Below, one piece after another: positions 56,701-64,000 of a stretch of DNA of 64,000 bases (position 1 is its first letter; each line of letters opens with the position of its first letter). Source of the stretch: Prunella strophiata (taxonomy: Eukaryota > Chordata > Aves > Passeriformes > Prunellidae). The stretch is from assembly GCA_036583965.1 (NCBI GenBank), contig JAZBQD010000001.1, forward strand, positions 18,880,608 through 18,944,607, in the 5' to 3' direction. The notes beneath the pieces were generated by a model that saw only the letters and a list, made by a program, of their open reading frames with translations, had not been told where the DNA came from and ran no database searches. The position numbers and the translations under genes were made by a program.

Positions 56701-59523
56701 TCTTTGACTCTGAAATGTTGAATTTTGACTGAGCTGTTTGGTGGGAAAGTTCCCAGCAAAGGAAGTTTTGATCCCTTTTTGTTTGCAGTGGTGTCATCCA
56801 GGATTCCTCTGAATTTCACCATTCCAGTGAAATTCTGCTGAGTAATTTGTTTTCCAGCAAATTTCATGGCAGCAGAAATGCAGAAATCTCAGCAGAGGAG
56901 GAGTCAGGCAGGAGTTTGGTTTGACCCTGGGAATAGTTGTGTTTAACTCAGATTATCCCAGTGCACAAGTCCAGCTTTTCCATGGCTGGAATTGTGCCTT
57001 TGTTGTTGCAGGAACTGATTTTTTTGAATTGTTTTACCATTTCAGGCTGAATGGTAAAATGAAAAATACAGGTATAGAAGTGACTAACTTCAGGAGTGTG
57101 AATAGAGATATTCAAACCACCATGTTTTACTCTTTATTTGCATATACTGAAAAATTCTCTACTCCAATCCTCTCTTCCATAGTTGTTCCCCATGGCTGGA
57201 TCATTTTAGTCAATATTTTCACTTTCCCTCTCATTTCCATCAAACTTTGGTGCACTTCTAACCTTACAACCCCTTTCCCCAGCATCTGTCTCAGGGGCCA
57301 GCTCTCATTTGTCCTGAACACAGCCCTCTAAGTGGAAAATTACAGAATGTACAGCAGGGCTGCCAGGAGGTTTGTCTAAGGAATCCATCTCCAGGAAGAA
57401 AGCTGAGAAATTCACATTAGGATTCACATTTCTTCAACTCCTTCCTGCATAAACTCCAGAGCAGTAAATTAATTTTGTGTGATGTACTACAAGGTTTAGG
57501 CTGTGGTAGTAGCTCAGGATTGCTAAGATGAATTCAGTTTTTAGCTAAAAAGTATTAAGTAGTAACAAGAAATAAAAGTCTGGCAGGCAGGGGTTTTTTC
57601 CTGACTGGTGGGGCTTTTGGAAGGGATAACCACTCTGGGGATATAGATGTTTTTAGTTGATGTATGACTCCCAAATGCCATGGGGGAGTGGTTTTAGGAG
57701 CCCACACCTGAAGATAACTCAGCCTGATTTGCTCTGTGACCTTGTGCAGCTCCTGTACCTGCCACAAGCAGCATTTCCACATCATTAAATGGGAGTTCAG
57801 AAATATAACACCAATATGCTCCCCTGGTTTTTTTGCAAAGTTTTATTCAGCTCTTAATATTTTTGCTCTTTCCAGTCTTGATTGCTCAGGCTCCTCTCAT
57901 TTTTTTTACTACATTTTGTCTCTGTAGGAGCAGACCCCATTTTTTAACATCTGGTGTTGAAGGACATCAGGAATTAATATCTCAGAAATGCAATCAGATA
58001 CAGGCTGCATCTTCTTATCTAACTGCCCACAATTTTCTCCAGCATCTGTGTTTTTATAAGCTCTCCCAGACCATGGAATGTGGTTTCAAAGCCTGGCAGA
58101 AGGATCTAAAGCAGATCTGTCCCAGAGCCACCTGTCCTGTGCAGGGTCAGGAGTGGCACTCGCTGATCCTTGTGTGTCCCCTCCACCTCAGCAGATTCTG
58201 TGACTCTGTATTAGGTTTAGAATTGATTTTGGAGAAGGTTTCTAATCTTGTAACAATCACTCTGGGCCTTTATTTCATCAGGCTGGTAGGAAGGAAGCTT
58301 TTAAAGAACATCAAGAAAATGAGTAGTGCTGGACATGAAAGATCAGATGGGTAAATTCTCATTGCTGCTGTGATTAAATCCCACTCCACAGTTTTAATGA
58401 CTTATGTTTCATGGGTCAAATAGCTCCATAATTCATAACTGGATAATTCTCTGCCTGGTAAACTGATCATCTTTTAAATTACACTGCCGTTGTATCAGTG
58501 AAGAAAAATCAGTAAAACCTATTAGAGATAAGATTATCTGAGTAGCTTTTAAACTGGAAATATCTCCTCGTGTGAGGAATGATTGTGTTTTTCACTCTGG
58601 TTGTCTTGCAGTGGGTTATGAAAGGCAGGAGAAATGCTGGAGTGAACTAAAAGCAGGCAGCCAGAAAGGGATCAGATGCTCCAAGTCAAACTGCAGGCAG
58701 TAATGTCATTTTTGAGACAGCAATCTCAGATATTTGGAGTCCAGTTTTACTTTGGTCTACCTGAAGTCTTTAATCCAGGTGATCACCTCATTATCATTTC
58801 CTGATTGTCCTTTACTCTGTTAACTCTGAGACCTTTGTAGATATTTTCTTGCTCCCTGTGATTTGTTCTGCTAAAAATGTCCTTAATAATATATGGGAAC
58901 ATAAAAAAAAAGGAGAAATCTACGACTCCTGCAAGGATTATTATTACATCAAGGGATTCCTTTAGGCACTTACCATTCTTTATGGGTTCATCCTCACCCT
59001 TGCATACAAATCAACCTCCTGCTTGGTATTCAGAGCAGGGAGGGAGCTCAAAGAAATAAGATAAAGGAGCACTTGGGTTGCTGATATTGGCTATAACACT
59101 TCCCAGGCACGGGGTGATGGCTGGGAACATCTCCATCAATCCAGCACAGGTGGAATGTGGGGATGGCTGAAGCCTGTGAGGAGCAGGACAGCCCAGGGTT
59201 GACTCTCTGCTGTGTGGGGATTATCTGGTTGCTCATTGGGATAAAACTGAATTATATATTCAGATCTGACACACAGAAGGCACAACCCAGGGGGATTTTT
59301 CATGTGTTGCAATGCAGGTGCTGCAGTGCTGGAGATTGTCTCTTGTGGCAGCTGCAGTGAGCAAAAACTGACCTTAAAGGCTTCAGGAAATGTCTTGTCC
59401 TCATGTGGACAGGGACAGAGGGGCTGGAAATGCAGCTGGAGCTATGGAGGAGCAGGGAATTAGGGAGCACAGCTTGAGGGGTTGCAATAGCAGCCTACAG
59501 CTCCTCTCTGATCTCTGCTGGCT

Positions 59524-59692
59524 GTGAGCAGGGACAGGAGCCAGGGGGTGGCTGGAGCTGTGTCAGGGCAGGTTTAGGATGGATTTAGGGAAAGGTTCTT
59601 CCCTCAGAGGGTGCTGGCACTGCCCAGGCTCCCCAGGGGATGGGCACAGCCCCAAGGCTGCCAGAGCTCCAGGAGTGTTTGGACAATGTGCC
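59524..59692 (+). repeat. CR1 fragment
   Basis: The blocks cagggacaggagccaggggg, gcaggtttaggatggattt, agggaaaggttcttccctcag and ctccaggagtgtttggacaatg match the middle of the copy at 1166-1427. The 3' end is missing. Confidence 0.85.
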
Positions 59693-60377
59693 CAGAAGAA
59701 AAAAACAAATTAAAATACAGGGTTTATTTGCCATCTGATCATTATTTTTGCCTGCTGGGGATGGGAAACCTTGCAAGCCTTTCCTCCTATGCCAGTCCCT
59801 CACCCTTCAGTGAGTTAAGATGTTGCTGAGCAGAGAGTTTCTGAAAAATTCATTTACTTTTTAATAAGTCTCCAAGTCAATGGGCTGCCACTGCTTTTTA
59901 CAGGACTTGGAGTGAAATCTGTGTTCTCCTGCTGTGTGCCCAGACCTGTGATGTGTCCCTGGATTCAGTTCAGGGAGTGGCTGTGTCCTGCTCTCCATCA
60001 GGCCATGCTTTGGGCCATGCTGATATGCTGGTTTATCTCTCTGGCAGGACCAGTGAGGAATGCAGGGTCAGTCTGGAGTCTGAAGCTAATTCTGAGTGTG
60101 CTGCTCATCACTCCTGGGTCTGTTTGTGCACAGGCTGGAGCAGGGAAGCAGCGCTGGGGAACTCGAGCATCATCCAGTGTGGGCAGAAATATGAGGGTGT
60201 GCACATGGAGAAATGTGGTTCCACAGAGGGAAGGTGGCCTTAGCTGTGCTCCAGCAGAGCTGTCACACTCCAGGAGCCAGGTCCTCCCTGCAGGAGGGGT
60301 GCAGAGCCCTGTCAGGTCAGCTCTGCCCCCATCCACTGCCACTGTCCCCCACAGGAGCAGGGACAGAAATGAAGGGG

Positions 60378-60785
60378 AAAGTCACAGAGTCATCAGTTTG
60401 GGTTGGAAGGGGACCTTAAATCCCACCCAGTGCCACCCCTGCCATGGCAGGGACACCTTCCCACTGTCCCAGGTGCTCCCAGCCCCAGTGTCCAGCCTGG
60501 CCTTGGGCACTGCCAGGGATCCAGGGGCAGCCACAGCTGCTCTGGGCACCCTGTGCCAGCCCTGCCCACCCTCACAGGGAACAATTCCTGCCCAATATCC
60601 CATCTAAACTGTATCCATTTTCAGCCTAAATCCATTCCCTGTGTCCTGTCCCTCCATCCTTGTCCCCAGTCCCTCTCCAGCTCTCCTGGAGCCCCTTCAG
60701 GCTCTGAGCTCTCCCTGGAGCCTTCTCCTCTCCAGGTGAGCACCCCCAGCTCTCCCAGCCTGGCTCCAGAGCAGAGGAGCCCCTT
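60378..60785 (-). repeat. CR1 3' fragment, antisense
   Basis: The + strand shows cagagtcatcagtttgggttgg, gccatggcagggacacc, ctggccttgggcactgccag, ctctgggcaccctgtgcc, ccctcacagggaacaattcc and ccagtccctctccagctctcc. It is the exact inverse order of the 18508 and 33450 copies. Confidence 0.92.
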
Positions 60786-63199
60786 TGATCTGCTCTGGGA
60801 TTCTGACCTGGAGCAATTCCATGTTCCCCATTTTGAGGCATTTCTCCCATCCCCTGTGAGGGGCTGAGGGTGTGAACACACATCTCTGCAGGAGAACCCT
60901 TCCAGTCCCTCTCCCTGATGCCAGTGCACTCCAGCAAGGGCAGGTAGTGGCTGTGCCACAGAGTCAGATGAGGCTCTAATAGATGATGGATGAACCAGGG
61001 GCTAAACAGTCATTTCCCATCAGTTACCTGCTGGATTTTGCACAGAACTTTGCTCCCTGGGTCAAACAGCCAATTAGCTTAAACTGTCTGTAATTTGGCT
61101 GCCATTAGTGGAGTTGGGCTGCTCTCCCTGCTGGCTCTTTCAGAGTGGGAGAGTTATTCTGCCAGAGCCTCACACTCAAATGTTATTTTTCATTGCAGAT
61201 ATGAAATAAGCATGTTGTTGTCAGGCATCTCAGCTCCATGCTGAAGGAACAACTCGGTGTCTGAAAGCATTTTCACACTCCTGGGTGGCTGATGGTCTAT
61301 TTACATCCCATCTCTGCTGCTCCTGACCTAATTAGATCCCTTAATCCTTCCAACCAAAGTGCTTCTCACTGGCTCTCCAGAGCGTGTCCTATCGATGACC
61401 ATTGAATTTCAAAGAGTTCCTTGCACAGGAAGAGATCCCGTGCAGTGCCACAAGGACCCTTTTGGAGAATCAAATTCTGTTTGATTTTTTTTTGTAGTTG
61501 TTTCTTTTAACAGTATTCTATGAACAAAAACAACTCATCTCTCATTTTGCTGCTTGAGAGTAGCAAAAAAAAAAAAAACTTAAAAAAAGCATTTTCTCAT
61601 CTTCTGTAATTGATTTTTACTACATCTTGAACACGCCTGGTGTAGTGCAGTTTATATCTCTCTGTAAGAGAAGACAGACAAATGTTTTTAAACTTGATTC
61701 TTTTCTGTATCAGGGAAAGAGAAAAAAAAAAAAACCAGCAAACAAATGGGAGCAATTTCATGTCTGAAGCAGAAGGAACAGATTGTTTCTGTGTTGCAGA
61801 TGTGCCTTTTACATAAGGTTTCTGCTTCCCCTGAGGTAGCCCTGAGTCAAGGATTCTGCCCAAAATAGGTTGGGATGTGAAGCAGCAGCCTCTGTCAGTT
61901 TGTCAGGAAGGAAAGGGAAGAGTCAGGTTCACAATTAACCACCGAGATATAAACACCAACTCAGCAAAGAGAGTCTTAATTAAACACAAAATCAAGGCAA
62001 AAAAACCCCACAGAACTCTATTTTTATTGCAAAGTTTCTAAGGGGAAGTGCAGCACCAATGAACTTTATAAAGCCTGATAATGGTTTTTGTGAGTGTGGT
62101 GTTAAAGGGGAGGGAGGAAATGTGGTTGAATTTCTTCTGTCCTGGGATGAAAGGAAGGATGGATCAGCCCTGGGAGTGATGGTTTGGAGTTGCCCCAGCT
62201 CCATAATGGAATGTTTTGTCTTGCAAAATTCCCAACAATGCCCCAACCAGCCTTACACATCCTACTTAATATATTCATTGGGAGCTTATTATATAAATGA
62301 ACATGTGCTAAATTTATCCGACTTTCTAATGGAAATTGTAAATTCAATTACAATAATTATCTACCTATCTCTGCTATTTCTTTCTGCCTAATTTGCTTGC
62401 AGAATCTGAGCTCGGGTAGGTTTTGAGCTTGTTATTTATAGCATATATATTTAGCTTCTTCTCATTGTATTTGCATTGTCTCTGCTTTTCAGAACCAGGT
62501 TTTCAGGGCTGATTTGATTGTTCTCTGATCAATATGAAGGGGCTCATTTGGTTGAGAAATGCCTTTGATCTAATTGAATTGAGAATTATTGCCAATAGAG
62601 TGTTATTTAAATTCAGAATGGATTTGCACAAATGATGCTATCAGCAGAGTTGGGGTTTTTTTTTTTTTTCCTGATGATGAATATGAAGTTAAAGAGAGCA
62701 GAGCAGGGAGGAAAGTTTTATATTTTGTGCTGTGTTTTTGAGGGGCACGTGCTTTATGGAGTTTGAAGGGAATGTCAGCTCCATGAGATGTTCATGTTCT
62801 GCAGCCCACCAGCATTTCCCAGAGCTTTCCCAGAGCCCTTGCCAGGATACAGGACTGTAATTAAGCAAGTTTCCAAAGGTTTTGGAATCTTCAGATCCCA
62901 GCTGACATTTATGCAGGTGCCTTAGCAGGAATTCAGGAGTTAACATGCCAAGTTAAGGAGGGGATTTGCTCAGGTAGCAGAAATATTTAATGGTTCTGGC
63001 TGTAACACTTGAGAGGCAGATCAGCAGTGGCATTTTAATTAAAAACCAAACAAAATCTTCAGTTTTGCATGTAGTAAAAAAATTAAATTCTTATTTTATC
63101 TGCCTTTCATAATAGTCTGTTGACTTTTCTGACTCAGAGATCATCACGTCCCACTGAAGTCAGGAACAAGCAGTGCCTGTTTGGAGCCTGCTGTGGGAA

Positions 63200-63330
63200 A
63201 TCATGGCATCATTTAGGGTGGGAAAGGCCACTAAAATCATCCAGTCCAGTGTTCCCCCAGCACTGCCAAGGCCACCACTGACCCTGTCCCCAGTGCCAGG
63301 GGTGGGTGCCCCTTTTCCAGCCTGGCACTC
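63200..63330 (-). repeat. CR1 3' fragment, antisense
   Basis: The + strand shows atcatggcatcatttaggg, gtgggaaaggccactaaaatc, cactgccaaggccaccactgac and cctgtccccagtgccag. This is the complement of a CR1 terminus like that of 22320-22440. Confidence 0.8.
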
Positions 63331-64000
63331 TGGTCCGGTGCCTCGCTTTTGGTTCAGAGATTCTCCCTGAGCAGCAGATCAAACCCAGTGGATCTCCAGA
63401 GTGCCAGAGAGCATTTTGAAGCCAAGGAAGAGGCTGGGAGCAGGCAGAAAGAGCAGTGGTGCTGCTGGAGGGGCTGGGAAATGGAGAGTGGAGGGAGCAG
63501 AATGGAGAGACGAGCTCAGGGCATGGCTCTGAGCCATGCTGGTGGTTTGGGATCCCTCTTCCTTTGCCTGGGGAGGGAGTTGGGAGGATTGAGGAAAGGT
63601 GTAAAATGGATTGGAAAGTGGTGCTGTGTAGGTAGGATACAGGAAAGAGATTCCAGCAAAAATCCAGCCTGCCTGGCTCAGCCAATTGGCATTCCAACCT
63701 TTCTCCTTAGCCTGTGATCAGTAAAACTGTCTGGTGAGATCTCAGATTTGTAACTCCATGCTGGCTTCTCCCTGCTTGGGAGAGTGTATTTACTTACCTT
63801 AAAGGTTGGTTTAGTTACCTTAAAGGTTGTTTTTCTTCTGCTCTTACTCCTCTCTGAAAATTCCCAGTCATGAGACTGCAGGAGCATCAGGAGCTGCTCT
63901 GAGCAGAGGAGGGACTGAGATGTCCTGGCATCACCCTGAACCTCTCTTCTCTTTGGGACAGCATCCTTGGATAGCTTTGAAAAGGACCAGTTTGAAAAAA

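Larger units (their letters stand above)
55959..64000. other. Intron 18, open at the window end
   Basis: More than 8 kb follow exon w18 without the expected short last exon (a second PPPLPSK-type motif plus the C terminus). CR1 copies lie at 59524, 60378 (antisense) and 63200 (antisense), and an ERV-like piece near 56465. Poly-A runs occur at 56450, 61566 and 61723. Otherwise the sequence is AT-rich and unique. No promoter, CpG island or second gene was recognised. Confidence 0.85.

Noticed and set aside
59912..60607. 231-codon frame in intron 18
   Set aside because: The second half is antisense CR1 and the first half has no recognisable motif.
1..64000. CRISPR array, prokaryotic operon or phage-like system
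   Set aside because: All coding evidence is spliced vertebrate DOCK1. The tandem repeats lack regular unique spacers, and no bacterial gene organisation exists.

Overview
This window is the interior of a vertebrate gene: the 3' half of DOCK1 (DOCK180), a Rac guanine-nucleotide exchange factor, on the + strand. Eighteen consecutive coding exons lie between 2477 and 55958. Together they give 2127 bp, exactly 709 codons, with intact frame and splice phases throughout. By recalled human numbering they correspond to about residues 1124-1834 of a roughly 1865-residue protein. They cover the end of the helical scaffold, the complete DHR-2 (DOCKER) catalytic domain and most of the Crk-binding tail. 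The 5' half of the gene lies to the left. The short terminal coding exon was not found and should lie to the right, because the last intron is still open at base 64000.

The source looks like a bird, probably a passerine. About twenty CR1 non-LTR retrotransposon 3' fragments are present, with the bird-typical tail (CCTTCCAACC ... ATTCTATGATT). Several endogenous-retrovirus solo LTRs also occur, and the introns are short compared with mammals. The species cannot be named from the sequence alone.

Layout: 1-2476 is the end of an upstream intron with a CR1 copy. Exons w1-w2 (2477-2906) are followed directly by a CACAAAATC-type minisatellite. Exons w3-w5 (6538-13197) surround a 2-kb GGGAT array in intron 4. 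Intron 5 (9.4 kb) is rich in CR1. Exons w6-w11 (22618-29235) include an LTR that abuts the exon w8 acceptor and a minor-class (U12-type) intron. Exons w12-w14 (33198-38558) are flanked by an LTR, CR1 and microsatellites. Exon w15 (41259-41404) has an LTR about 56 bp upstream and a 1.6-kb, 50-bp-unit minisatellite starting at its own splice donor. Exons w16-w18 encode the basic and proline-rich tail.

No second gene, tRNA, rRNA, CRISPR array or novel multi-gene system was recognised. Long ORFs outside the exons are shadows of tandem repeats or chance frames. The interest is in the non-coding structure: how mobile elements and tandem repeats sit on or next to the DOCK1 splice sites.
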